DNA of 64,000 bases, taken from Reticulascus tulasneorum. Taxonomy: Eukaryota > Ascomycota > Sordariomycetes > Glomerellales > Reticulascaceae. A program made the position numbers and the translations under genes. Below the pieces are notes generated by a model, which saw nothing but the letters and a program-made list of their open reading frames with translations, was not told the DNA's origin and ran no database searches. This document shows positions 9,599 through 19,521 of the stretch, in pieces. The stretch spans positions 4,464,001 through 4,528,000 of the forward strand of contig LSAX01000002.1 in the NCBI GenBank assembly GCA_001557505.1. Direction: 5' to 3'. Numbering within the stretch: position 1 is the first letter of the stretch; each line of letters opens with the position of its first letter.

Positions 9599-11149
9599 AA
9601 CTGAGATGTGGAGATATGATGTTACAGGGCGCAATGGAGAAATGACAACTATCCACGGGTTTCAAAGACGGAGTTATGAGTTGGAACGAATGCGTCGTGA
9701 TGTTGCCTTAGATGACTGGCAGGATACACCTAATATACACATTGAATTTCGGTAGCCTGTCCAGAGGTCTTGACACTAGCAGCGCCAGGCGTTGCCCCTG
9801 CATCGTCACCTGGTGCCCCCTAATCATGGATGCGCGCAATCTACGGTCAGGGATTGACCGGGCATGGAACTGCTTGTCTTAAGTCTCTAGCCTCGTGGCG
9901 CTCAAAAGCCCCAGACACAGCTCACTCCAAGCGAAGCGAGGTGGTTTATGCTTTATTATTTCACAGACCAGACCAGTTAGCCGCCCACTGGGAATCCAAT
10001 TGCGGCCGAGTCTATCCCCTGTCGTAGCTAAGCATTCTGGCTGATTGGATGTGCAGAGGACCACACGGGCGTTTCTTGGCCCTTGTTGGTTGAGCCATTC
10101 CTAATTAAGGCATCTGTCTCCTTTGCTTGAAAATCGGCGACACGAGTGACACAGAAACACCAAAACGCCCGTGAGAAATAAAATATAATAAAATACTTAT
10201 AATATAGAATCAGAGAGCTGAAAGTATGTTCCGCTGTTACTTTTAGTATTAAATAACTTAAATCTTAGCTTCACCGGGGATTTTATATTTTGGCATATGA
10301 AATTGAGGTTTCTTTTTGGCACAACTTTCCAGCCCTGAGGTGGTGTCAAAAGCGGCAAGAAGGGGCCTCAGCCGCATATGCTAGCATGCATTGGGGAATC
10401 TTGCAGTACGGCAGTTCTATGGTAAGGGTACGGAACTGATATATAGCGTGTCTCGCCAATTGTCATTAGCCCCTGACGCTTATCAGGCCATATACATATT
10501 ATGTGATTGTCCGTGGTGGTCCAGCCCGACCCGACAAAGTAAAGTGCAACCGCGGATGCGCTGGTGGATGGATCTGGTCGCGCTCCGGGGCGAATTGTAA
10601 CATCCATCATCTGCGGAGGATTTCTTCCGGGAGTGATAAGCAGGGGCCTTCAGCCGCACATACTAGGATACATTGGGAATGACCAGGCAATACTTCCCAG
10701 GCAATGCTTCTCATTCATAGAAAAAGACCGATTCCAGTCGGTGACAATATTTCCACTTCGAATCCAGCTTGTTTGAGCGTATCAGTGAGCCAGGGCTCCC
10801 TCGCCTGCCTTCGCCCTAAGAGTCCAGACTGCGAGACCATCTGACCAGTAACATCATTGTTGCATCATATCTTTCCCCTTTCTAGGCGAGGTCTGCGTTT
10901 TTGAAAGCCACCCAGACACAGATGGCAGCCTCTATGGCCCAGTCACTGTACAGGGATACATTCGCCAACTCACCCACTGGGGGAGCCTGTATGATCCTTC
11001 AAGCGGTTGATTGGCAGTTGCTTGATGATACGCCTGCTCCCAATCAAGTCGAAGTTCGTAGGCGGACTTGGTGATTAGTAAGGGTTAAAAGAACTATTTT
11101 CGTAGCCGTTGTAATAAGCGGACGTATCCTGTGATCGAAAGCGCCTTCT
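9599..11149. other. Gene-poor region with a degraded internal duplication
   Basis: No open frame here looks like a protein. A stretch near 10358-10400 reappears in diverged form at 10637-10680; the shared core is GGGGCC(T)TCAGCCGCAYAT followed by CATTGGG. This suggests remains of an old repeat. Confidence 0.5.
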
Positions 11150-11265
11150 AGGTGTTTGAGGAAGATTTGAAGGAGAGCTAAGTGTTTCTACTTAAACAAG
11201 ACTGTTTGAGAAATAGAAAATCTAACTACTTCGATTGCCATAGCTGACTAGAATCAACATTAAAT
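11150..11265. repeat. Diverged dispersed repeat, copy A
   Basis: About 105 bp (AGGTGTTT...TTGAAGGAGAGC...ATAGCTGACTA) aligns by eye at roughly 75-80% with 19340-19445. This copy is the more AT-rich, with several C/G positions of the other copy read as T/A. No ends or target duplications were recognised. Confidence 0.6.
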
Positions 11266-11316
11266 GACTGAATGGAACTAACTAAATATTTATTTTATCG
11301 GCACTGGTCAGAGGAT

Positions 11317-11894
11317 TTAGTCTATCCGGAAGCCGGCAACTCTGGACTGTGTGATGTGAGCCTGGAAGTTCTTACAGCCCGACTGGTCAGGACCATAAGT
11401 TTGACTGCGACCCCCGCAGGTCTCAGTTGTTGACACTCGGATCGTCCTCCCACTGTTATAAGGGAGCCAATTCAGAGACCTACCCCTAGGCTCCGGAACA
11501 ATGATACAACCCTGAGTCCCTCTCCCTCCCCAGCCTCCCACAAGGTTTCCTGAACAGTCGCCACTGTCAAAGAAGACTACGTAGCATTAGTCGAAATACC
11601 TAGAGCAGATCAGCTATACAGATAGCGGTATTTCTTTCACATACATAGGACGTAATCATAATTTTGTCGCTTGGCTATCCCAGGCAATTCATCCAGACTA
11701 GAAAGTGCCTATAATTGGTATTCATCATTGCCTTAAGGTTAAACTCAGCCTTAGGAAGAAAGCCGCCCGAATGCATACGAGGTCAAGTTGAAGAATGTTA
11801 GATCATTATGCTGCGTTGACTCCTCCGTTGGCACTGGTGTCGCGTGTGAACCTATGGCTAGAAGGCTGGCGAGCGTGAACTTAGACAGCTTCAT
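11317..11894 (-). CDS. Candidate small secreted cysteine-containing protein
   Basis: Reading the minus strand, the ATG at 11894 begins a good signal peptide (MKLSKFTLASLLAIGSHA) and a short Thr/Ser-rich segment up to about 11779. A second open stretch ending at the stop 11319-11317 encodes a glycine-rich segment with four cysteines (GDCSGNLVGGWGG, GCIIV, TCGGRS, SGCKNF). A join from donor GTATGC at 11778 to acceptor GACAG at 11564 keeps the frame and gives 120 residues. It implies a 215-bp intron, longer than any other intron here. A reading with a small middle exon, or a decayed gene, is also possible. Composition suggests a secreted effector-like protein. No family was recognised. Confidence 0.42.
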
Positions 11895-13961
11895 TTTAGA
11901 TGATGGTGGAACTATTGGAGGCGTTGACTCGTAAGAGATAGTATACTATAATTAGAGAAGTTTGTGATAAGGTATCTAGTAAGAGAGGCTCGATTAGAAG
12001 CTTAACGGGTAAACCTTTCTACTTATATTTCGATGAAGAGCTACAGACCGCTTACTACTAAGATCAATCCTATAATCCTATGCCAATCATTTCAAGCTAA
12101 AAGAGGATTGTTTACTATATATCAGGGAATAACACCCTTCGCAACTCTTTATCCCGTATCAAGATATGCCCTCCATGCTAACTAGCCAATACTATGGCAC
12201 TTCTGGCGACTTTGCGCATTGCCACAACGTCCTCGGCTAAAGGGTGTCGATTGATATCAGAGTCAGCTGACTTGTCCACCAGAATCGCACGATTGTATGT
12301 CCAAAGCCAAGAGTATCCGGTTCATTCCCTATCTACATGTCCCATGACGAGGTCCCCTTGCTCGGCCAAGCGGATTATCATTGACAACTTGTCAAGACCA
12401 AGCTCTTACTATCAGTCCGGGGGACGATGCAAGTTCCTGAGGTGGTGGAGCAGGATGGCTATGTTTAAGGCTTCAAGCGAAGTAGGGTTGCATTGGCAAC
12501 CACGCAAGGTCCGGTCAGTACGGGAATGTATGTTTTTGATAGCCAGTTCTTTTGGGGTTGTCTTTTTCCTTACGGCTGTGTATTGCTTTAGCGTTTCGCG
12601 GACATTCTACGGGAGGATTTGAAGCCTAGGGTTAAGGTGCTTTACGAAGGCTCAAGCTTACGGAGGATGTGAAATTCAGCGATCATCGAGTGTAGTGGAT
12701 CCAACAGGGTCAAAGATTGGGAGGAAGCTTGGCCATGTCCTTTTCTAGTATATAAGAAAACGAAAGCGAATGCGAGCCCGAAAGTGAGTCTGCCTAAATG
12801 AGATATCCGGCCGGGGAGAGACACCAAGAGGCGACAAGCTGGACAGCTCCTTACAAAGAAAATTTAGTCTATACGTCTTCATGTCTTGGTCAACTATTCG
12901 GGTTTGTCATATAAGTGCTTGAATACCACGAGCTCTGGCGTGGCGGGCCGAGGGAAGGACCGGCACCAACTTGATCGAGCGCATACCCTAGACTAGCCTT
13001 CCATGTGCCGGGTCGCGTACCAGACAGGGTCGGGTCTGGTGGTCATGGATTCGCCTGTCACGCAGCCGGGGGATCTGGTCTACCGTTTGCATGGCTACGC
13101 TACTGCACGCCGAATATCGTCTTTCCGCTTTGATGGAGCTGCCAATTGCAGACCGCGGTGTGCGGATATTTCTGTCTGCTAGGCTGTGGTCGTGACTCGG
13201 AAGCTCACTATTCTCTACAGCTATCTGCATGAGTGATATGCCAGCGACACATGTAATTGGAGAGCTATATGAGACTTGAATGCAGTGTATCTGATTCAAC
13301 GAACGTGGCATTAGTAGACGTTCTGAACTACCAAGGTACAAAAGCCTTTATTCTTTAGTTTTATGGAAGCTCGTCATCTTGTATAATAGCACCATCAGCT
13401 GGGGAGTAAGCACTCACGCGGCCGAGATCCTGCCGAGCCAAGGAGTGCGATCCGGTTCCATGAAGTGGACACCTTCGAGCTTGACCCCGGCAAGGCTCGA
13501 GTGCCGAAGAATGATTTCGATGCACTACTCCTGTCTATAGATGGCCAGCACTAAGGGCTGCATTTAAGTAACCAGTATACGTATGGCTTTCATATACATG
13601 TTTTGAAAAGAATGGCTGAGCACGCCAATACTAGAAACACTGAAATTATCTTGTGCACATTGTATCTAGAGAAGGCGAGCAGGCGCCCAATTTACCGTCC
13701 CGAGCAAGTCTGCTTGGACTACTCAAAACGCCGAGCGGCATAAACCTCTTCCATCGCATGACTGTGTTGATCATTCACAAGAACGGTGGTCTTCTTGGCG
13801 AGCTAAAAGTGGCTACTTGCCTCTTCACTCACCTACCGCCATGATCTTCAGCATCCTCCTTCCAGTTTTGGCCGCATCGGCAAGTGCTTTTGGAGGCCTT
13901 CTCAAACTGTGCGTCACTGATCCACCGCCACTGTTGGTGGCTGGTGAGTCTACTGTCCAAG
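11895..13961. other. Two-kilobase region without a supported gene
   Basis: Open frames of 60-142 codons exist on both strands (the longest at 12194-12622). None shows a domain, a signal peptide or convincing exon structure. The sequence looks like repeat- or gene-derived debris. Confidence 0.5.
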
Positions 13962-15893
13962 TCACGTTCGTTGACATAACTCCACTGGCCGCAGTGTGCC
14001 GGCCAGCGCTATCTCGGCAGGTTTGTCGTCATCTAAGACGTCGGCGGACGCGCTGCGCACCAGCAACCAGCCATCACCGTCGCGCACAAGGCGGACACTC
14101 TGGTGGTTGGCGGCGCCATGTGCCGAGACCGCGCCAGGCACGCTGCCCAGCTCACGTTGCAGGCGCGGGTCGAGGCAGCGCATGGCGGCAACGGCGTTGG
14201 ACTTCCACAACGGCGGTTTGGCGGCGGTGGCGGCTCCGTCGCGGCTGCCGAGCACGACGACTGCGAGGAAGAAGAGCACGCTGACGCCGGAAAAGATGGC
14301 GGGCGCTGCGATCCACGGCCAGCTGACGCGCACGACGTTCTGCTGGGTCCAGACAGTGCCTCCGGCGTAGACGCCGCGCGGCTGGGTGCGCAGGTAATTG
14401 GTCATGCTGGTGGCCATGTTGGCCAGTAGGCCCTCAAGCGCAGCCAAGCCGTCTGCGCGCGTTGTCCAAACATCCCTGGTCTGGCCGCCGACGCCGAATA
14501 AGCTTGCGAGCTTCTCCACTTGGTCCGTGTCGGCGAACGCTCCGCCCCCGAAATTGGCGTAGCCAAGGCCGGAGAGCGTGAGGTTCAGATACCGTTGCAG
14601 CGTATAGTGTGTGAGCGGGTCGATTGTGTACTGGTCGCTGCCCACGTAGCCTGTGACCGTGTGCCCAATGCCGGCATCAAAGTTTATGTAGGGATCCGGC
14701 TTACGCTTGGTGACGGCAGTGCCGTTAGTGACGTGCGTCGAAAAGGTGGGCACACACCAATCGATGACAAACTCGACCGCTGCCCAGGAGTTGCCGTAGG
14801 AGACGCCGTCGTGTAGGTTGGCATCGCTTGAGTTCATGTATATGATGTAGAAGTCGCCCACGGGAGCGGTGCGATCGGGAAAAGCGATCGAGGTGAACTT
14901 GAGCGGCAAGCCCGGCCCAGGCTCTAGCAGCGCGTCCTGGTCGGCCAGAGCTGAGGCAGAGGTGATGTTGATTCTGACTGGGGTTTTGACGGTATTATGA
15001 ACGCAGAAATTGTGTGGAAGACACCATTTTCCAGGCTCCGTCGCGGTTGACAAGTTATGGAGCTGGGGCGTCAGGTCTGCGCTCGATGCACAGAGGGCCA
15101 AGGACTGGTAGTCCGCAAAGGTGCAGTTGCCACTTGGGCAGGTCGGAAGAGTATCCGTAATGGTGACGTTGGTGCCTGCAAATAGGCCGTTGAGCACGGC
15201 GCCCTTCATACCCGAGGAAATCGAGGCGTAGTCGTCGGGCATATTCGGCGACTGGGTCTGGCGGGGATTCTCAAACCAGTGCCTCGAGACAGCAACGGTG
15301 GCCGTCTCGCCGGGCTCGACGACGGGCACCGACAGGTAGAGGAGTGACTGTTGCGCGAGCGGCGCGATAGCCAGGTTGGCGATGACGAGCAGCGCGCCGA
15401 GGGAGGCGGTCGGCGTGAAGCGGAGCTCCCACAGCAGCTGCACGCTGCCCGTGATACCGCGGCTGGCGCGGTCGTAGGTCTCAACATCGCGCAGCGGCCG
15501 ATTGGCGTCCGAGTAGCGGAGCCACTTGAGCTGGCTGATGCACTCCTGCACCACCGACAGCGCCGTGCTGACCGCCAAGGTGGTCAGCAGCGACACCAAC
15601 GTGCCCAGCGTGATGCTCGTGTTGGTTTTGAGCCAGTTCGAGGTTCCCAACGACGGCACTGGCTGCCCGTCGTACTTCCTCAGCACAATGGCGAGCGCGG
15701 CGACGAGAACGCAGCTCAAGAGCACGGCGACCAACTCGCCCAGCCACCAATCCTCGACCCACTTGGCGTAGAGCGTCGTCGGCTGTTGCCGTTCGTCTTC
15801 GTGTTGCCGCAGCCGCGGATTCGACGGTGGATTCGACGGTGGATTCGACGGCGTGCGCGGCTGGCCGTGGTAGATCAAGGGAGCGTCTGCCAT
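13962..15893 (-). CDS. DUF3176 fungal membrane protein
   Basis: A single-exon frame of 643 residues. The ATG at 15893 (MADAPLIYHG) is chosen because the open frame upstream to 15920 starts only with GTG. The N-terminus is hydrophilic with a PSNP triplication. Two membrane segments follow (LGELVAVLLSCVLVAALAIV, then ITLGTLVSLLTTLAVSTALS), with the spaced KYDGQPVP...LGTLVSLL pattern of DUF3176. A third is LGALLVIANLAIAPLAQ. A long extracellular loop of about 350 residues carries several N-glycosylation sites and paired cysteines (CPSGNCTF). A last membrane segment lies near residue 555 (IFSGVSVLFFLAVVVLGS), followed by a cytosolic tail. The family is common in filamentous fungi and has no known function. 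It is probably at the plasma membrane. Confidence 0.85.
   Translation of the reverse strand: MADAPLIYHGQPRTPSNPPSNPPSNPRLRQHEDERQQPTTLYAKWVEDWWLGELVAVLLSCVLVAALAIVLRKYDGQPVPSLGTSNWLKTNTSITLGTLVSLLTTLAVSTALSVVQECISQLKWLRYSDANRPLRDVETYDRASRGITGSVQLLWELRFTPTASLGALLVIANLAIAPLAQQSLLYLSVPVVEPGETATVAVSRHWFENPRQTQSPNMPDDYASISSGMKGAVLNGLFAGTNVTITDTLPTCPSGNCTFADYQSLALCASSADLTPQLHNLSTATEPGKWCLPHNFCVHNTVKTPVRINITSASALADQDALLEPGPGLPLKFTSIAFPDRTAPVGDFYIIYMNSSDANLHDGVSYGNSWAAVEFVIDWCVPTFSTHVTNGTAVTKRKPDPYINFDAGIGHTVTGYVGSDQYTIDPLTHYTLQRYLNLTLSGLGYANFGGGAFADTDQVEKLASLFGVGGQTRDVWTTRADGLAALEGLLANMATSMTNYLRTQPRGVYAGGTVWTQQNVVRVSWPWIAAPAIFSGVSVLFFLAVVVLGSRDGAATAAKPPLWKSNAVAAMRCLDPRLQRELGSVPGAVSAHGAANHQSVRLVRDGDGWLLVRSASADVLDDDKPAEIALAGTLRPVELCQRT
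15817..15852. repeat. Three tandem 12-bp units inside the DUF3176 gene
   Basis: The unit GGATTCGACGGT occurs three times (last base varied). On the coding strand it gives the repeated tetrapeptide PSNP in the N-terminal tail. This is a likely length-variable site. Confidence 0.85.
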
Positions 15894-16281
15894 GCTTCGA
15901 TATCCAACGTTACTTCGCACTGATGGATGTGATTTGGACTTGGCATTGATAATGAGGCAGGACGCGGCGAAAGATTGCTTGCTGAAATAGGGTTTCTCGT
16001 CGTATAATTATGCCAAGGGGTCGCCATCGCTCCCGGGTGTACGGGGGTAGGGTAGATATGTACTACCAGTACCTAATATGAAGTACTTCGAGTCGTAGTA
16101 CCTATAGTAGTATTATGGTATTTCTCACATATACTAGCCGCCGGGGATGGGGTCCTGCATAAAGAGGGTGTGCTACGGGACCGAGCCTGTGCTAGGGTGT
16201 CTGACACGTAAGGCTGTCAGCCTTGTAACAGTAACTTATTATTATTTAAGCAATTTCCTGCATATCATCGCCATGTTCTCG
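15894..16281. other. Promoter side of the DUF3176 gene
   Basis: No gene seen. The stretch 16055-16135 is dense in GTACT/AGTAC inverted motifs and looks like low-complexity intergenic DNA. Confidence 0.5.
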
Positions 16282-17456
16282 TCATGATAGAGACAGCCCA
16301 TCTCCCCGAACTTCACGCCACCACTTACTCTGCTGATAAAATGCACCATCGGCTCCTCCGACTACGAACCACCACTTTTTCAGGAACCACGGTTCCATCT
16401 CCCAACTCCGCATATCCCAAGGGGCACCTGATCCAGTGGCCGCATGATCTCCACCGAGTTGTGATCCCCAGCAAATGATGCCATCCTTTTCAATATCCCT
16501 GCACAAGTCGCCCTCATCAATTACTGGTGGCTCCGCTGTTGTGAGCTCAATCATCCGCTGCCGGAATATCGGACAGGGGAAAAGATCCATGTAGGGATGG
16601 TGCGGGCGCTTTATCTGGGCGATCGTGGGCCTCAAGTCCGGTTTGAGATGTAGAAACTTGGAGTCGACGCCCGCCACCTCCACTGCCTCTGTAATATTTG
16701 TGCTGAAGTCTCCGCCGTAAAATGGTGACACGCTTTGGGGGTCAGAGAGCTGTTGGAACGTAACCTCAAGTAACTCCGCATTAGCACGCAGGGCCGCAAC
16801 CATTAGAAACTGCTTCATACGCAAGTGGTTGGTGTGTACGTTCGGGAGGAAAGAGTCGGGATGGTCATGCATTCTACCCCTAGTAACCAGGATCTTGTCC
16901 GTGCGAAGAACCGGCTGCGAGTCTTCTCCAGTACGTTCACTTGATTCGGAATCTGCTTCTCCTTGTTGCAACTGGAGTGCGTCTAGTCCAGCTTTGAGTA
17001 TTGCCTGCAGCGTGACGTGTCCCGATTCAATTCTCGCCCGAGTGACGTCGTCAAGGTTGCCATCTCGCTCAACAAGGCGGCCGAAAGATTCCATCTAGCC
17101 ATCCAGTTAGTTAGCCAACATCTAAGCAACAGACAGAATCGCCTGCCGGGAGGGTTATAAGAAGTCCAGTGGTACATGCCAGTGTCATGGGCGGAGTGCT
17201 ATATGGTCTGCTGAATGGAGGAGCGGAGGAGGGTTGTTGTAGATCTGTTCCGACTGATCCGCGACGAACCAGGGTAGACAGCAAGTCCTCGAGACCTTCC
17301 ATGTGCCTTTTTTGCCTTTCTCCTACACAATCAATCAATTCGAGATAATCAGGGTCTAATGGTGGGGAAACACTGACTATACTTTTTCTGGGCCCGAACA
17401 TTCTGTTGTCTCCTGCGATTAGAGACGTGCTTGGTCTCATGCGCTGTATCAGACAT
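16282..17456 (-). CDS. bZIP transcription factor with C-terminal DUF3425 domain
   Basis: Three minus-strand exons, 17456-17378, 17322-17135 and 17094-16282, give 359 residues. The first short exon encodes a basic region (NRRRQQNVRAQKKY). Joining donor GTCAGT to exon 2 restores the conserved arginine, so N19-x7-R27 of the bZIP signature is complete and runs into ERQKRHMEGLEDLL. Without this join the basic region is lost. The C-terminal half holds the DUF3425 hallmark PHHPYMDLFPCPIFRQRMI. Such proteins are fungal regulators, often of stress or secondary metabolism. The second intron (GTCTGT...GGCTAG, 40 bp) is short and less certain, although the frame fits. The gene is divergent to the aldo-keto reductase across about 500 bp. 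Confidence 0.82.
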
Positions 17457-17962
17457 GACGACAACGCCGTGTGGCTTGTGGAGAAGGCGGCAGTGTTGGC
17501 TGAAAATTGTGTAAACAGTGGCAATCAGTCGTTGCGGAAGAAGAGAAAATTAGTTGAGCCGAAGATGTTGTCCCAGGCTGGCTGGCTGGCGGCCAATTCC
17601 AGGGCAAATGAGGTCAAGTTCTCGACAGGGATAGAGGAAAGGCGGTATTGGCATGCATGCTTAGTTGATCATATCTCCAATCAAATCCAAGGTAAGGCAC
17701 ATGGTACTCGACACTGAGTGTGTACCCAAGCACTTTATGCATGCTTAGTTGAGCACGGCAAGACCCCAGGCAGATCATTGCCGCTCCGCCACATACTCCG
17801 CCAAGGATTTTCGCACCGGTCGTGGACGAGAGGTTTGGTTACATAAGGTAGATTTGGGAAAGTGTATGTATATACGTATAACCCCAAGCACGACATAGAA
17901 ATAGCTCACTCTTCAGTATCAATCTTTCCTCAACTGAAGCTGTATTCCCTCCAATAACCCAA
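17457..17962. promoter_or_regulatory. Shared divergent promoter, bZIP / aldo-keto reductase
   Basis: 506 bp lie between two opposite start codons. No TATA box or named site was recognised. The arrangement would allow joint control by the bZIP product, which is an inference. Confidence 0.4.
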
Positions 17963-19292
17963 ATGGAACCTGCGTCACTGCGCCCCGCCGTGGAGGCGGC
18001 AACTAACGGTATGGACCATACAAGGTAGGTGTTCTTCCACAAGTAAGCCGAAGCTTTCACCTAATAATGGAAAGACTTGGAAAGTCTGGCCTGAAGATCT
18101 CAAAAGTCGTCTTAGGCGCCATGTCCTTTGGCGTAGCCAACGATCAAATGCCGTGGACAATCCCTGAAGAAGAAGCGCTGCCAATACTCAAACATGCCCT
18201 CGACATGGGTATGAATACTTGGGACACTGTGAGTAGCTATTTGTGAGCGCGCGGTGACTTGCATTGGTAATAGTGAGGTTTTTAGGCCGATGTCTATTCG
18301 TTCGGAGATTCTGAGCGTATCGTTGGCAAAGCACTCAAATCGTATCGTATCCCTCGCGAGCGGGTCGTCATCTTGTCCAAGTGTAGCGGCGGTATTCCCT
18401 ACCCTGGTGAAGTATGCTCTTCATTCCACTTCACGAATCCATACTAACAATCGTAGTTCGATGACCTATCAGAACATGAGCGCCTTATACAAATGACCGT
18501 GAATGGCGGTAAGATGGTGAACCGCATCGGTCTCTCGCGCAAGCACATCTTAGACGCCGTCGATGCGAGTGTCGAAAGACTCGGCACGTATATTGATGTT
18601 CTCCAGATCCATCGACTCGACCGCGACGTGCCTCCAGAGGAAATCATGAAGGCGCTCAACGATGTGGTCGAGAGTGGTAAAGCCCGGTACATCGGTGCCA
18701 GCTCGGTCCGTAGTCTCCATTTCCTCCGATGCCACCTTGACAAGTTTACTGCTAATATTCGTTGATTCAGATGTATGCCTGGGAGTTCCAGGCGCTCAAT
18801 ACGGTTGCCGAGAAGAATGGCTGGCATAAATTCATCAGCATGCAGGACTACCATTCGCTCTTGCATCGGGAGGAGGAACGGGAGATGCTTCCATATTGTC
18901 GTGACGCAGGTATAGGTCTTATCCCTTGGTCGCCGCTTGCTCGTGGCCTACTGGCACGGCCGTATCAAAAATCTCCGGAGAAGCAGACAACGCGGCAGAC
19001 AACTGACTACTACGCGGACATGCTTATCGGTCCTGTCACAGAAACTGACATTGCCATCGTCAATCGCGTCGAGGATTTGGCAAAGAAAAAGAGTTGCAGC
19101 ATGGCTCAAATCAGCATAGCGTGGTCGTTGAAGAAAGGGTTCAACCCGATCATTGGAATAAGCCGCGTGGAGAGGGTGGACGAGGCTGTACAAGCCGTGG
19201 CATTGGCCAACGGCGGGCTTTTGACCGATGAAGACGTACGCTTTCTGGAGGAGTTGTATGTTCCTAAAGCGCCGCTTGTCAACGGGTGGTAA
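17963..19292 (+). CDS. Aldo-keto reductase (NADPH-dependent, Kv-beta/YakC-like group)
   Basis: Five exons: 17963-18024, 18075-18228, 18286-18411, 18457-18705 and 18771-19292, giving 370 residues. Introns are 45-65 bp; the one ending at 18770 uses an unusual GTCCGT donor. The catalytic tetrad is visible: D71 and Y76 (WDTADVY), K104 (ILSKCSG) and H166 (LQIHRLD). The C-terminal cofactor region ([14 protein letters not shown]) is typical. The first exon was chosen because its join gives the usual opening [20 protein letters not shown]. The in-frame ATG at 18067 would start inside the predicted first intron. The enzyme is cytosolic and reduces aldehydes or ketones. Its substrate is unknown. The divergent bZIP-DUF3425 gene may regulate it. 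Confidence 0.9.
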
Positions 19293-19339
19293 CTTAGCAC
19301 GCTGGGCGTGGGATTGCTGCTAGCTAACGAAGTTATCTT

Positions 19340-19445
19340 TCAAGGTGTTTAGGGGTATTGAAGGAGAGCCGAATGCTTCTGCTCAAACAACAACGTTTGA
19401 AAACAGAAAGCTTGACTACTTTATTTGGTATGGCTGACTAAAATA
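19340..19445. repeat. Diverged dispersed repeat, copy B
   Basis: Matches 11150-11265 at about 75-80% by eye (AGGTGTTT...TTGAAGGAGAGC...ATGGCTGACTA). It begins about 50 bp after the reductase stop codon and probably lies in its 3' untranslated region. Confidence 0.6.
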
Positions 19446-19521
19446 AACAATGGTGCAACCCTTGAGCCTGGAGAACAAGTGACTTGACCTGAGTCGTGAA
19501 GATGGGATTCTAGTAACAATA

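Noticed and set aside
12194..12622. 142-codon plus-strand frame
   Set aside because: Has an ATG but no domain, signal peptide or neighbouring exon; not enough to call a gene.
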